Part shown: positions 1 to 8,801 of the stretch, in pieces
Numbering within the stretch: the first letter of the stretch is position 1
Layout of the letters: the number at the start of each line of letters is the position of its first letter
Source: Ruminococcus sp.
Lineage (GTDB): Bacteria > Bacillota > Clostridia > Oscillospirales > Ruminococcaceae
NCBI GenBank assembly: GCA_021770655.1
Contig: JAETQO010000039.1
Coordinates: 1 to 48,275 of the forward strand
Direction: 5' to 3'
Length of the DNA: 48,275 nt
The notes under the pieces: generated by a model
The model's database searches: none
Told to the model about the DNA's origin: nothing
The model's input: the letters and a program-made list of their open reading frames with translations, nothing else
Translations under genes and position numbers: made by a program

Positions 1-306
1 TCGATAGGTACTTCAAGGAGTAACGACTCAGCCCGAAGACCTCGCTTGCATGATTTTCTCAATAGCATTAAACCGCACATAGGCTGTATGGTGCAGTTTA
101 ACAACATTATAATGAATATGACAAAATAAAAGGGACAGACGAAAAACGCTTTCGTCTGTCTCCATTTTATTGTATTAGTTTCCCAAAAGCAAAGCAACGA
201 CAATTTTCTTCGTCCTCTTGATCACATAAATTTTACATACCGTTAAACCCGCAGTCCGTCTTGTTATTCCACACACCGCACCGCCCTTGCCAACAATTCC
301 TCATTC
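1..306 (+). repeat. E1 dispersed element, left end cut by the window
   Basis: The first 100 bases are an E1 terminal module (GGTACTTCAAGGAGTAACGA, then the GCCCGAAGACCTCGCTTGC core and AGCATTAAACC). Bases 230-306 carry the opposite E1 end type (CTTGCCAACAATTCCTCATT), which touches the recQ stop codon. No gene is visible here. The same two end types bracket the aspS-recQ gap, so this spacer appears to be built wholly from one element. Confidence 0.75.
133..170. terminator. Hairpin, likely bidirectional terminator downstream of recQ
   Basis: GACAGACGAAA (134-144) pairs perfectly with TTTCGTCTGTC (150-160) around a 5-base loop. There is a short T-rich run after it and an A-rich run before it, so it could end recQ transcription on the minus strand. 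The T-tracts are weak. Confidence 0.5.
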
Positions 307-2574
307 CTAATTGCCAAAGATTTCATCTATATTTTCATAAATAAACTCCTGCGCCTGTCTGGAATATATCACCGTGGTGTAAGGCCTGTTCAGAGCGGAA
401 ATGCGCTGAAGTTCTCTTATTCCCGCCTCTTCCGAAAGTATCGTCACCGATGTGACCGTGCGGCCGTTCTGCACTTCTTCGGTAAGATAATTTTCGTTTA
501 TCAGCCAGTCTTTAACAGCATTTTTCACAAGCGTCCTGTTAGCCGCTATCCCAAGCTGAGAAAGAATGTCGTCCGCAAGCTGAGTGAGGGTCATTTCCTC
601 GTCCTTTCCCTCAAGCTCTCCGCGGCGCGAACGAATGATACTAAACAGCTCCGAACCCTCCGAACCGTTTCCGGACGCATATTCGCCGCTTTTCGCCGCA
701 ATATTCTTCGCCTCGGGGTGTTCGTCAACATACCGCTTTACCGCATTTATAAAGTATTTTCCGTACCTCTCCTGCTTGGCTTTTCCCACGCCCGAAACAT
801 TAAGCAGTTCAGCGTTTGTCACCGGCAGTTTAAGACACATATCCCTCAAAGTCTGATCCGTAAAAATTATGTATGCAGGCATATTTATGCTCTTTGCGAT
901 CTCCGACCTTACCGACCTGAGAATGTCGAAAAGCTCAGTATCAATGCTGTAAACCCCGTTTTTATCGGGCTTCGCAGACCTCGTGTCACGCTTATCGTCC
1001 GGAAGCTTCATTATCACCTTTTCATTTTTCATCAGCACATCGGCGGCTTTTCTTGTAAGCGACAAAGTCTGATAATCTCCCGTGACCAGATACCCCTGAT
1101 CTTCCAGGTGATTTATTATCTGCCTTATCCTTACAAGCGTTTCACCTTTCATTATGCCGTATGTCGAAAGGGTTGAGAGCTGAAACTGGCGTATCTTATC
1201 ATTGTCCTTTCCGACCAGTATCTGTGCCACTACGCCTCCGCCGAAACGGAGATTGCGCTTGTGAAGTCTGTAAACGCAGGAAAGTATCTTCTGCGCCTCC
1301 ACCGTAACGTCAACGTCCTTGAAACTGCCCGCACAGTTTGAACAGTTTGAGCATTTCTTTTCCGCCCTTTCCCCGAAATATCGCAGAATATATTCTCTCA
1401 GACAATCGGAGGTCGTGCAGTAGCCCTGCATAAGCTTAAGCCTTTTCATATCCCGCTGTCTGAGCATTGCGGCAGTCTCGTCGTCTAACTCGGGATTATC
1501 GTTGGAATTTTCGATAAGGAAGATGTTTGTCCTCACGTCCTGTCCGCTGTATAAAAGCACGCACTTTGCCTCAGCACCGTCACGACCCGCTCTTCCGGCC
1601 TCCTGATAATAGCTTTCAATATTTTTCGGCATATTATAGTGGATAACATAGGAAACGTTGGACTTATCTATTCCCATGCCGAAAGCGTTCGTAGCCACAA
1701 TGACCCGACATCGGTCGAAGATAAAATCGTCCTGATTCCTGCGGCGTTCCTCATCGGAAAGTCCTGCGTGATAACGTGTAGCGGAAAAGCCGTCGGCAAT
1801 CAGCCTGTCGCAGACAGCTTCAACATTTTTTCTTGTGGAGCAATAAACAATACCGCTTTTATCCTTATTTTCCTCCACAAGTCTTTTTACCTCGCCGTAC
1901 TTGTCCTTGGGGTGTATCACTCCGAAATAAAGGTTTTCCCTGTCAAAGCCCGTAGTAATGCAGTAAGGTTCGTGCAGACCGAGCATTTTTATTATGTCGT
2001 CTCTTACCTGCGCCGTAGCGGTCGCCGTAAAAGCGGAAACCACAGGGCGGTAAGGGAGCCTTTGCAGAAATTCCGGAATCTTCATATAGGACGGACGGAA
2101 ATCCTGTCCCCACTGAGAAACGCAATGCGCCTCGTCCACAGCGAGCATAGAAATTTTGACCTTTGCCGCAAGTGAAATAAAGCTTGGCGTACAAAGTCTT
2201 TCCGGAGCGACATAGATGATCTTATATGCGCCGTTTTCGGCATTTTTCATAGCGGCGGCATACTGTGACGAAGAAAGCGAAGAATTAAGATAGGCGGCTC
2301 TCACTCCCGACTGGATAAGGGAATTGACCTGATCCTTCATGAGGGAAATAAGCGGAGAAACGACCACAGTTATCCCGTCAAAAAGCAGAGCAGGTATCTG
2401 ATAGCACATAGATTTTCCAGCACCTGTAGGCATAACGCCGAGGACGTCAATACCCGAAAGAATATGGTCTATAATATCCTCCTGCCCGTTGCGGAAACAC
2501 TTATGACCAAAAAAGTCATAAAGCACCTTATATTTTTCATCTTTGAACTTATCCGACCTATCCAACTCCTCCAT
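307..2574 (-). CDS. recQ: ATP-dependent DNA helicase RecQ
   Basis: RecQ-family 3'-5' DNA helicase for recombination and repair. Visible in order: FRxGQ Q-motif region near residue 28, Walker A PTGAGKS near 50, DEAH box (DEAHCVSQWGQDFRP) near 148, SAFTATAT motif III, helicase C-terminal domain with QEAGRAGRDG, a four-cysteine zinc site (C-x-T-T-S-D-C then CSNCSNC), an RQC winged helix, an HRDC domain (about 540-620) and an extra C-terminal winged-helix-like region of about 110 residues. At about 755 residues it is longer than E. coli RecQ (about 610). The reading frame is open up to a TTG at 2598 inside E1. I take the ATG at 2574, but its AAGGAG abuts it directly; TTG at 2565 has ideal 9-nt spacing and is a real alternative. 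Last gene of the hisS-aspS strand run. Confidence 0.93.
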   Translation of the reverse strand: MEELDRSDKFKDEKYKVLYDFFGHKCFRNGQEDIIDHILSGIDVLGVMPTGAGKSMCYQIPALLFDGITVVVSPLISLMKDQVNSLIQSGVRAAYLNSSLSSSQYAAAMKNAENGAYKIIYVAPERLCTPSFISLAAKVKISMLAVDEAHCVSQWGQDFRPSYMKIPEFLQRLPYRPVVSAFTATATAQVRDDIIKMLGLHEPYCITTGFDRENLYFGVIHPKDKYGEVKRLVEENKDKSGIVYCSTRKNVEAVCDRLIADGFSATRYHAGLSDEERRRNQDDFIFDRCRVIVATNAFGMGIDKSNVSYVIHYNMPKNIESYYQEAGRAGRDGAEAKCVLLYSGQDVRTNIFLIENSNDNPELDDETAAMLRQRDMKRLKLMQGYCTTSDCLREYILRYFGERAEKKCSNCSNCAGSFKDVDVTVEAQKILSCVYRLHKRNLRFGGGVVAQILVGKDNDKIRQFQLSTLSTYGIMKGETLVRIRQIINHLEDQGYLVTGDYQTLSLTRKAADVLMKNEKVIMKLPDDKRDTRSAKPDKNGVYSIDTELFDILRSVRSEIAKSINMPAYIIFTDQTLRDMCLKLPVTNAELLNVSGVGKAKQERYGKYFINAVKRYVDEHPEAKNIAAKSGEYASGNGSEGSELFSIIRSRRGELEGKDEEMTLTQLADDILSQLGIAANRTLVKNAVKDWLINENYLTEEVQNGRTVTSVTILSEEAGIRELQRISALNRPYTTVIYSRQAQEFIYENIDEIFGN

Positions 2575-2860
2575 CTCCTTTTTTAATTCGGGGTGCAAGG
2601 TACTTCAATGAGTAACAACTCAGCCCGAAGACCTCGCTTGCATGATCTTCTCCATAGCATTAAACCGCACATAGTCCGTTTGGGTGTTCTTCTTCAACTT
2701 TGTTATAATCGCTTTGTAGGGGACGATGAAAATTGTTGTTCGACTAGCTTACGACAATTTATCGTCCCACTTCGGACATTTTTATTTTGTAGCCCGAGGA
2801 GATGTTTCTCGGCAATGTACTTGCCCTTGCCAACAATTCCTAATTCCTCATTCCTAATTC
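2575..2860 (+). repeat. E1 element filling the aspS-recQ intergenic space
   Basis: The TTTTTTAATTCGGGG end begins at 2579 and supplies the A-rich run upstream of the recQ Shine-Dalgarno. The module core (GCCCGAAGACCTCGCTTGC) follows, then an internal inverted repeat (AATTGT...ACGACAATT, about 2727-2763). The other end (CCAACAATTCCTAATTCCTC) touches the aspS stop codon. Essentially no unique sequence lies between the two genes. Confidence 0.8.
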
Positions 2861-4636
2861 CTAATTGACTTCATTCCTAATTGAAATCGAGAGTTCCTCC
2901 AACTGCTTTTCATCTACCGTGGACGGGCAGGCGCTCATAAGCTCGCTGGCGTTCTGTACCTTCGGGAACGCAACAACATCTCTCAGACTGTCCGCATTGC
3001 ACATTATCATTGACAGCCTGTCAAGTCCGATTCCCATTCCACCGTGGGGCGGAGCGGCATAACGGTAAGCATCTACCAGAAATCCGAATTTCGCCTCTAT
3101 CTCTTCGTCGCTCATGCCCAGCGCCTCGAACATTTTCTGCTGAAGCTCATAGTCGGTTATTCTCATTGAGCCGGAGGAAAGCTCCGTGCCGTTAAGCACA
3201 AGATCCCATGCTTTCGCTCTTACGTTCGCAGGATCGCTGTCAAGATAATCAAGACATTCCTCCATAGGCATCGTAAACGGGTGATGCGCCGCAACCCATG
3301 TCTGATTTTCGTCGTCGTACTCAAAGAACGGCATTTCGGTTATCCATACAAAATTGAACTGTCCTTCGGGAATTACGCCCAGTCTTTTTGCACAGATAAG
3401 TCTGAGTGCTCCGAGAGTAGGCAGAACAACTTTGTTTTTATCTGCGCATATCAGCACCAGATCGCCTTTTTCCGCGCCGACAGCGGAGCAGATTTTTTCA
3501 AGCTCTCCCTCTCCGAGGAATTTTTTAAAAGAGCAGTTCGGCTCGTCCGCCCAGCGTATATAAGCAAGCCCCTTTGCGCCGATACCCTTTGCGTGTTCGG
3601 TAAGCTTGTCTATTTCTTTTCTTGTATATGTCGCCGCACCGTTTTTAACGTTGACAGCTCTAACCGAGCCGCCCTCTTCTATAGCGGACTTAAACACCAC
3701 GAAATCTATATCCTTTACCGTTTCCGTAATATCCTGTATTTCCATACCGAAACGAGTATCCGGCTTGTCCGAACCGAAACGGTTCATAGCGTCCGCAAAG
3801 GTAAGTCTTTCAAGGGGCAGTTTTATGTCTGTATTCAGGATTTCCTTGAAGAGACGTTTGATATAGCCCTCTATGCACTCCTGAATATCCTCAGCGTCCA
3901 CAAAAGACATTTCAAGGTCTATCTGAGTGAACTCAGGCTGGCGGTCCGCTCTCAGGTCCTCGTCGCGGAAACATCTGGCAAGCTGGATATATCTGTCGTA
4001 ACCTGAGATCATAAGCAGCTGCTTATATATCTGCGGAGACTGCGGCAGAGCGTAGAACTTTCCTGCGTGAACTCTTGACGGAACGAGATAATCTCTTGCT
4101 CCCTCAGGAGTAGATTTCATCATCATCGGAGTTTCTATTTCAAGGAATCCGTTTTCATAGAAATACTCTCTTGTGACCTGCGCAATTTTATGACGTGTGA
4201 TGATATTCTTCTGGAGTGCAGGATTTCTCAGATCGAGGTAGCGGTATTTAAGCTTGAGTTCGTCGTTAACCTTGTCGGAGTTTGTGACCTCGAAAGGCGT
4301 TGTTTCGGCTCTTGAGAGTATTCTCAGGTCGGTAACGGCAATTTCGATCTTACCTGTTTTCAGCTTGTTGTTCACGCTTTCACGAGGGCGAACCTCGCCC
4401 TTTGCCATAAGAACGTATTCGCTTTTCACGTTCTGAGCTTTTTCAAAAACCGCCCTGTCGGTCTCGTCGTTAAAAGCGAGCTGAACAAGACCTGTTCTGT
4501 CACGGAGGTTGATAAAGATCAGGTTTCCCATATCCCTAACTCTGTCCGCAAATCCGCATACGACTACCTCACCGTTTTCAGGCACCTCAGCGCAATAATG
4601 TGTTCTTCTCAAATCTTTCATACTGTCAAGTTTCAT
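2861..4636 (-). CDS. aspS: Aspartate--tRNA ligase
   Basis: Class II aminoacyl-tRNA synthetase charging tRNA-Asp; 591 residues, normal for the bacterial type. Domains in order: N-terminal OB-fold anticodon-binding domain (RDMGNLIFINLRDRTGLVQ), class II core with motif 2 (FRDEDLRADRQPEFTQID), the bacterial GAD insertion (about 290-400) and motif 3 (GGMGIGLDRLSMIM). ATG start with AAGGTGG 9 nt upstream. Upstream lie 640 bp of E1 repeats separating it from hisS and the two small genes, an unusual distance for a hisS-aspS pair. I infer that the T-box leader at 8500-8730 is meant to serve this gene as well as hisS. The gene ends NEVN and its TAG stop coincides with the first bases of the downstream E1 end. 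Confidence 0.97.
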   Translation of the reverse strand: MKLDSMKDLRRTHYCAEVPENGEVVVCGFADRVRDMGNLIFINLRDRTGLVQLAFNDETDRAVFEKAQNVKSEYVLMAKGEVRPRESVNNKLKTGKIEIAVTDLRILSRAETTPFEVTNSDKVNDELKLKYRYLDLRNPALQKNIITRHKIAQVTREYFYENGFLEIETPMMMKSTPEGARDYLVPSRVHAGKFYALPQSPQIYKQLLMISGYDRYIQLARCFRDEDLRADRQPEFTQIDLEMSFVDAEDIQECIEGYIKRLFKEILNTDIKLPLERLTFADAMNRFGSDKPDTRFGMEIQDITETVKDIDFVVFKSAIEEGGSVRAVNVKNGAATYTRKEIDKLTEHAKGIGAKGLAYIRWADEPNCSFKKFLGEGELEKICSAVGAEKGDLVLICADKNKVVLPTLGALRLICAKRLGVIPEGQFNFVWITEMPFFEYDDENQTWVAAHHPFTMPMEECLDYLDSDPANVRAKAWDLVLNGTELSSGSMRITDYELQQKMFEALGMSDEEIEAKFGFLVDAYRYAAPPHGGMGIGLDRLSMIMCNADSLRDVVAFPKVQNASELMSACPSTVDEKQLEELSISIRNEVN

Positions 4637-4647
4637 TTTTTATTCCA

Positions 4648-5286
4648 CCTTTTTTTTAATTCGTGTCGATAGGTACTTCAAGTAGTAACGACTCAGCCCG
4701 AAGACCTCGCTTGCATTAACTTCTCCATAGCATTAAACCGTTCTTTTTAATTCGTGTCGATAGGTACTTCAAGTAGTAACGACTCAGCCCGAAGATCTCG
4801 CTTGCATTAACTTCTCCATAGCATTAAACCGTTTTTTTAATTCGTGTCGATAGGTACTTCAAGTAGTAACGACTCAGCCCGAAGATCTCGCTTGCATTAA
4901 CTTCTCCATAGCATTAAACCGTACATAGTCCGGCTGGTTGTTCTCCACAACATTGTTGTAACCATCTGCATAAATGTAGGGGACGATGCCCACATCGTCA
5001 TGATTCGATTGTTCTTCTCTAACTTCGTTGTTACCGTTTTTGTTAAATGCAAAGAACGATGAAAATTGTCGTTCGATTATCTTACGACAATTTGACGCCT
5101 CAATTAAGGTAACACCGCACAACTACCGCCTAACGGCTTTGTGCGGTGTTGCCTTAAACCATAATCCGTTTGGCGGTTCTGCAACTTTGTTATAACCGTC
5201 ATAGTAAATTTATCGTCCCGTCCGCCCCGAAATCAGTCTTGTTGTTCTTCGGCAATGTTCCACCCTTGTCAACAATGCCTCATTCC
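4648..5286 (+). repeat. E1 cluster: three tandem 90-91 bp modules plus E1 body
   Basis: Three head-to-tail modules have their TTCGTG starts at 4660, 4751 and 4841. Each runs from a T-tract/AATTCGTGTCGATAGG end to AGCATTAAACCG. The third continues into the E1 body, which contains an AATTGTCGT...ACGACAATT inverted repeat and ends at 5286 with the CAACAATGCCTCATTCCTCA end touching the stop of the next gene. The body is interrupted by an E2 element at 5104-5157, so E2 arrived after E1. No gene is present. Confidence 0.85.
5104..5157. repeat. E2 MITE-like element, core-deleted 54-bp copy
   Basis: TTAAGGTAACACCGCACAA and its inverse TTGTGCGGTGTTGCCTTAA flank a short middle. The termini match those of the longer E2 copies at 42370 and 45843, with the roughly 120-bp core missing. 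It is nested inside E1 and would fold into a near-perfect hairpin. Confidence 0.8.
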
Positions 5287-5784
5287 TCATTTCTCATTCG
5301 CAATGGGCAGGCTTTTCAGATATGCCAGCAGCTTCGGCTTTTTCGTATCCCAGAACAACAGGATTATTCCCGCTATGCACACGCACAGGCTCACCAATGC
5401 GCCCGTATTTTCCTTGAGCGAATACAATATAAGCGCAAGAAACAATGTTATAAGCGCCCATACCGCTCCGAAAACGTAGGTGTACAGCGGCTTTCTGAAT
5501 TTTCCGTATACTCTTGTTCCGTTTTTGCTTTTTTCATAATGAGCATAAAAGCCGGTTTCCGAACCGTCGCGCTTTTTCGCCTGATGATAAAAAAGCTCAA
5601 AGCTGTCGGCGGTACGCCTGCCGTAATAAAGGCTTTCGGTTTTATGAGTTTTCATAAACTTTCCTGTGGAAAGCATGTTAAGCGTCGGACGGTACTCGGT
5701 CAACTCGCCGTCAAGCCTTCTCGCAAGCCTTTTAGGCGAAAGACTTGTTTCAAATTCATAAGTAACAGGGAAAATCAACAGCAT
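5287..5784 (-). CDS. Two-TM membrane protein of unknown function
   Basis: 165 residues. The N-terminal ~95 residues are soluble and mixed (KRLARRLDGELTEYRP; a basic Tyr-rich stretch), followed by two adjacent hydrophobic segments (about 103-123 and 127-147) and a short Lys-rich tail. I do not recognise the family. Its ATG overlaps the TAA of the preceding gene by one base (TAATG), so the two are translationally coupled and probably act together. It sits in the hisS transcription unit, but nothing visible links it to translation. Its 3' end abuts the E1/E2 repeat cluster. Confidence 0.75.
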   Translation of the reverse strand: MLLIFPVTYEFETSLSPKRLARRLDGELTEYRPTLNMLSTGKFMKTHKTESLYYGRRTADSFELFYHQAKKRDGSETGFYAHYEKSKNGTRVYGKFRKPLYTYVFGAVWALITLFLALILYSLKENTGALVSLCVCIAGIILLFWDTKKPKLLAYLKSLPIANEK

Positions 5785-6110
5785 TATTTATTGTCCTCTT
5801 TATCCTTTGGCTTGTCCGGATAGTCATTGGGGTCGAAAACCTTGTCGTTTATCTTTATCTGTCCGCCGGTATGCGTATTGCAGAGCATACCGTATATAGT
5901 GCCGCATTTTGTGCATCTGAACTGGTGGAACAGCTTTTCGGCGTACCATTTGTTATCCTTATCCATTATTTTATCCAGCGGGCAGGTCTGATAGACCATC
6001 TCCGCATCTCCTGCCAGCAGCATTCTCGCAAGAGAGCCTACGCAGAGCATATATTCCTCCGGAGTATGTATCTCTGTAAGCGGTATTTTTTCACATTGCT
6101 CACATCTCAT
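5784..6110 (-). CDS. Small putative zinc-ribbon protein
   Basis: 108 residues. It has an N-terminal CEQC pair and a later CTKCGTIYGMLC cluster (about 66-77), consistent with one or two zinc sites; the C-terminus is short, acidic and Lys-rich. No signal peptide or membrane segment. It starts 2 nt after the hisS stop, with its Shine-Dalgarno (GGAGAA) inside the last hisS codons, and overlaps the following membrane-protein gene by one base, so hisS and these two genes are probably one transcript. I do not recognise the family; a nucleic-acid or protein-binding role is only a guess from the Cys pairs. Confidence 0.75.
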   Translation of the reverse strand: MRCEQCEKIPLTEIHTPEEYMLCVGSLARMLLAGDAEMVYQTCPLDKIMDKDNKWYAEKLFHQFRCTKCGTIYGMLCNTHTGGQIKINDKVFDPNDYPDKPKDKEDNK

Positions 6111-6112
6111 TT

Positions 6113-7441
6113 TTAGTTCTCCTTTCCGAGAAAATTCTCAATATCTGCATCTATATCCTTGAACATTTCCGACATAAGCGCGTTTGAAAAGCTTTCCGCA
6201 AGACCGACGTCAAGCCTTATGTCAAGCTGTTCGCCGCTTCTCATGTTTTTCAGCCTTGCTTCGCCAGATTCGATCTCGTTATCACCCAGCACCATTACAA
6301 ACTTTGCTCCGATCTTATCTGCGTATTTCATCTGCGCTTTAAGACCTCTTCCCACAAGGTCGTATTCCACCAGACAGCCCTCATCTCTGAGCTCTGTAGC
6401 TATGCCCATTGCCTTGCAGACAGCCGCCTCACCCATGGGAGCGATATAAAGGTCGCAGGTTTTCTGCTCCATAAATCCCGCACCCTGCTTTTCCATTGTA
6501 AGTATAAGTCTTTCAAGCCCCATACCAAAGCCGAGAGCAGGAGTTTTCTGTCCGCCGAGCTGTTCGATAAGTCCGTCGTATCGGCCTCCGCCGCAGACCG
6601 TGCCCTGAGCGCCGATGTCGGTAGTGATGAACTCAAAAACGGTTCTTGTATAGTAGTCAAGACCTCTTACGATACGCGGGTTGATGTCAAACTCAATTCC
6701 CATGACCGAGAGATATTCCTGCAGCTTTTCAAAATGCTCTTTGCAATCATCGCAGAGGTAGTCGAGAATAACGGGAGCGTCCTTGGCTATATCCTGGCAT
6801 ATAGGCGATTTACAGTCAAGTATCCTCATCGGATTTCTTTCAAGCCTGCCTTGACAGGTCTCGCAAAGCTCATTCTTTCTTGCTGAGAAATATTCTTTCA
6901 GCGCCTTATGATACTCTGCACGGCAGGTCGGACAACCGATAGAATTGATGTTGAGCCTTATATTTTTCAGCCCTACTCTGTCAAGCACGCATTTTGCAAG
7001 AGAGATGACCTCGGCGTCGGCTCTCGGACTTTCCGTTCCGACCATTTCGCAGCCGAACTGATGAAATTCTCTGAGTCTGCCTGCCTGCGGTTTTTCGTGT
7101 CTGAAGCAGGAAAGAATATAGTAAGTTTTCTGAGGAAAGCCCTCGTTCATTATGCCGTTTTCAAGCATAGCCCTCATAGTACCCGCCGTACCCTCCGGGC
7201 GGAGCGTAAATTTCGAGTCGCCTGCGGCTGTCACAGTATACATTTCCTTCTGCACCACGTCGGTAGTTTCACCCACCGACCGAACAAACAGTCCCGTATC
7301 CTCAAAGGTAGGGATCCTTATTTCTTTAAAACCGTGAAGTTCTGCCGTTTCCGAAACAAGCTTTTCAACGGTATGCCACTTATAGGACTGCGACGGAACT
7401 ACGTCCATTGTACCCTTTGGTCTTTGTGTTATCAATGCCAA
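6113..7441 (-). CDS. hisS: Histidine--tRNA ligase
   Basis: Class II synthetase charging tRNA-His; 442 residues. The N-terminus ALITQRPKGTMDVVPSQSY is the usual HisRS start. Class II motif 2 region (CFRHEKPQAGRLREFHQFG), the HisA motif RGLDYYTRTVFEF, the GGGRYDGL motif, motif 3 (ALGFGMGLERL) and a C-terminal anticodon-binding domain are all present. The start is TTG at 7441 with an AAAGGA about 11 nt upstream; an ATG seven bases further up is closed by a stop and cannot be used. It lies 56 nt downstream of ydcF and is coupled to the two small genes that follow. It probably depends on the upstream T-box leader, whose specifier loop contains both an Asp (GAC) and a His (CAC) codon. Confidence 0.97.
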   Translation of the reverse strand: MALITQRPKGTMDVVPSQSYKWHTVEKLVSETAELHGFKEIRIPTFEDTGLFVRSVGETTDVVQKEMYTVTAAGDSKFTLRPEGTAGTMRAMLENGIMNEGFPQKTYYILSCFRHEKPQAGRLREFHQFGCEMVGTESPRADAEVISLAKCVLDRVGLKNIRLNINSIGCPTCRAEYHKALKEYFSARKNELCETCQGRLERNPMRILDCKSPICQDIAKDAPVILDYLCDDCKEHFEKLQEYLSVMGIEFDINPRIVRGLDYYTRTVFEFITTDIGAQGTVCGGGRYDGLIEQLGGQKTPALGFGMGLERLILTMEKQGAGFMEQKTCDLYIAPMGEAAVCKAMGIATELRDEGCLVEYDLVGRGLKAQMKYADKIGAKFVMVLGDNEIESGEARLKNMRSGEQLDIRLDVGLAESFSNALMSEMFKDIDADIENFLGKEN

Positions 7442-7497
7442 TTATATCATATCCTTTCAATGAAACAAACTATCTGATTCTCTATGACAGCCTGTCC

Positions 7498-8094
7498 CTA
7501 AATCTCAAAATCGTCCATAAGACCATTGTTTATATAATAACCGAATTTCATACATTCGTCAAGTGCTGTTTTTCTTCCTTTTTCGGTCATGAACCAATTA
7601 TCACGGCGCGTCGAACCGTCGTTTGCGGGGCATGGAATAAATTCGTACCGTGGCAAAAGCTTTTTTGCAGTCTGCAAAGCTCTCCGCATATGATAAGCGG
7701 TAGTAACGAGGATTATTTTTCTGCATTCCGGCAAATTCTTTTTTATAATATTTGAAGAGCAGGAAAAGTTCTGAACTGTGGCAAGTGAGGTTTCCTCAAT
7801 AAGTATCCTGTCCGACGGTATCCCCAGTTCTTTTGCGGCGGCAAGCATCGATTCAAACTCAGGCATAAAGCCGTACTTAGTCTGCTGAGCTTTCCCCCCG
7901 CAGAAAAGGAGCATATCCGCTTTATTATATCCAAAAAGCTTTGCGGCGAGCGGCACTCTGTACTCGCAGGCTTTTCTGCTGCCAAGAACCATTATCAGAT
8001 CGCCCTTTTCACCGCTGTAAGAAAGCCCCTTAAACAGCAATCTGTCCACCGTTTCCCTATCAAGCATTTCCTCTCTCAATCCACCAACAACCAC
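7498..8094 (-). CDS. YdcF/DUF218-family protein
   Basis: About 198 residues. It shows the DUF218 pattern: MVLGS near the N-terminus, YRVPLAAKLF, a GGKAQ loop, EETSLATVQNFSCS and the KIILVTTAYHMRRA helix. The biochemical role of this family is not settled; some members are linked to envelope processes. Most family members have a membrane anchor; none is visible here. I choose GTG at 8094, preceded by AAGGAGG with 5-6 nt spacing; a longer frame to 8136 exists but those codons are E1 sequence. First gene after the T-box leader, 56 nt upstream of hisS, so it is probably in the T-box operon. Confidence 0.85.
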   Translation of the reverse strand: MVVGGLREEMLDRETVDRLLFKGLSYSGEKGDLIMVLGSRKACEYRVPLAAKLFGYNKADMLLFCGGKAQQTKYGFMPEFESMLAAAKELGIPSDRILIEETSLATVQNFSCSSNIIKKNLPECRKIILVTTAYHMRRALQTAKKLLPRYEFIPCPANDGSTRRDNWFMTEKGRKTALDECMKFGYYINNGLMDDFEI

Positions 8095-8101
8095 TGTTTC
8101 C

Positions 8102-8510
8102 TCCTTTTTTTTAATTCGGGGTGCAAGGTACTTCAAGGATTTACGACTCCGCCCGAAGACCTCGCTTGCATTAACTTCTCCATAGCATTAAACCGTTCTT
8201 TTTAATTTGGGTCGCAAGGTACTTCAAGGATTTACGACTCCGCCCGAAGACCTCGCTTGTGTGGCCTTTTCCATAGCATTAAACCACACAAGGTGCGTTT
8301 GGCGGTTCTTCCGCAACGTTGCTGTAACTTTTTTAATTGGATCGGTGTGGGAATCGTTCCTTACAATTCATTTGAGCCTTGAAACAACGTAGTGGAAGAA
8401 CAACCAAACGGACTATGTGCGGTTTAATGCTATGGAGAAGTTAATGCAAGCAAGGTCTTCGGGCGGAGTCGTAAATCCTTGAAGTACCTTGCACCCCGAA
8501 TTAAAAAAAG
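8102..8510 (+). repeat. E1 composite: two direct modules and one inverted module
   Basis: Forward modules start near 8105 and 8203; an inverted module (GGTTTAATGCTATGGAG ... CACCCCGAATTAAAAAA) occupies about 8400-8510. The result is a roughly 400-bp unit with long terminal inverted repeats between the T-box terminator and ydcF. One T-tract end lies against the ydcF Shine-Dalgarno; the other continues directly from the T-box terminator T-run. Confidence 0.85.
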
Positions 8511-8730
8511 AAAAAGAAGCCGATCCCAACTAAGGGACGACTTCTACCGTGATACCACCCTAATTACCCCGGCGTACAGCAAGGGTCACTCTATGCCTTA
8601 ACGCGGCGAACGTCCACCCTTTTTCAGGCAGAAACTCCGAGGTGTCCTTCCCTTCGCATTTCCGCAAGCCCTTTCACCGACGGCTCTCGCTGAAGCTTCA
8701 ACACGAGGTACTCTCCTCTTCACAGTTTTG
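8500..8730 (-). promoter_or_regulatory. T-box riboswitch leader (Asp, possibly Asp/His)
   Basis: On the minus strand the order is a GAAGAGGAGAGTACC stem I start (8722-8705), a GCGAGAGCCG/GGTGAAAGGGC distal stem I pair, a specifier region GAAGGACACCTCGGAG (GGACACC at 8647-8641), the T-box motif AGGGTGGTATCACGG (8561-8547) and a terminator. GAC followed by ACC is the expected specifier position for aspartate; a CAC (His) codon overlaps it by one base. T-box leaders sense uncharged tRNA and allow readthrough into synthetase genes. The downstream genes ydcF, hisS and aspS fit. Confidence 0.88.
8503..8545 (-). terminator. T-box intrinsic terminator
   Basis: Minus-strand AGAAGTCGTCCC pairs with GGGATCGGCTTCT and is followed by TTTTTCTTTTTTT. 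The last T-run is also the T-tract end of the adjoining E1 module, so element and terminator share these bases. Confidence 0.75.
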
Positions 8731-8733
8731 TAA

Positions 8734-8762
8734 TTTATATTGATCGTCCCGGCTCAGAACAA
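8734..8762 (-). promoter_or_regulatory. Promoter of the T-box operon
   Basis: Minus strand TTGTTC (8762-8757), 17-bp spacer, TATAAA (8739-8734). Transcription would begin about 5 bases before the recognised stem I start of the T-box leader. Confidence 0.65.
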
Positions 8763-8801
8763 GCTTCCCTTCGGACTTTCTGCGGTTTGACCGCCGATCG
8801 T

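Noticed and set aside
4874-5122. 82-codon minus-strand frame
   Set aside because: It lies wholly within E1 and E2 repeat sequence.
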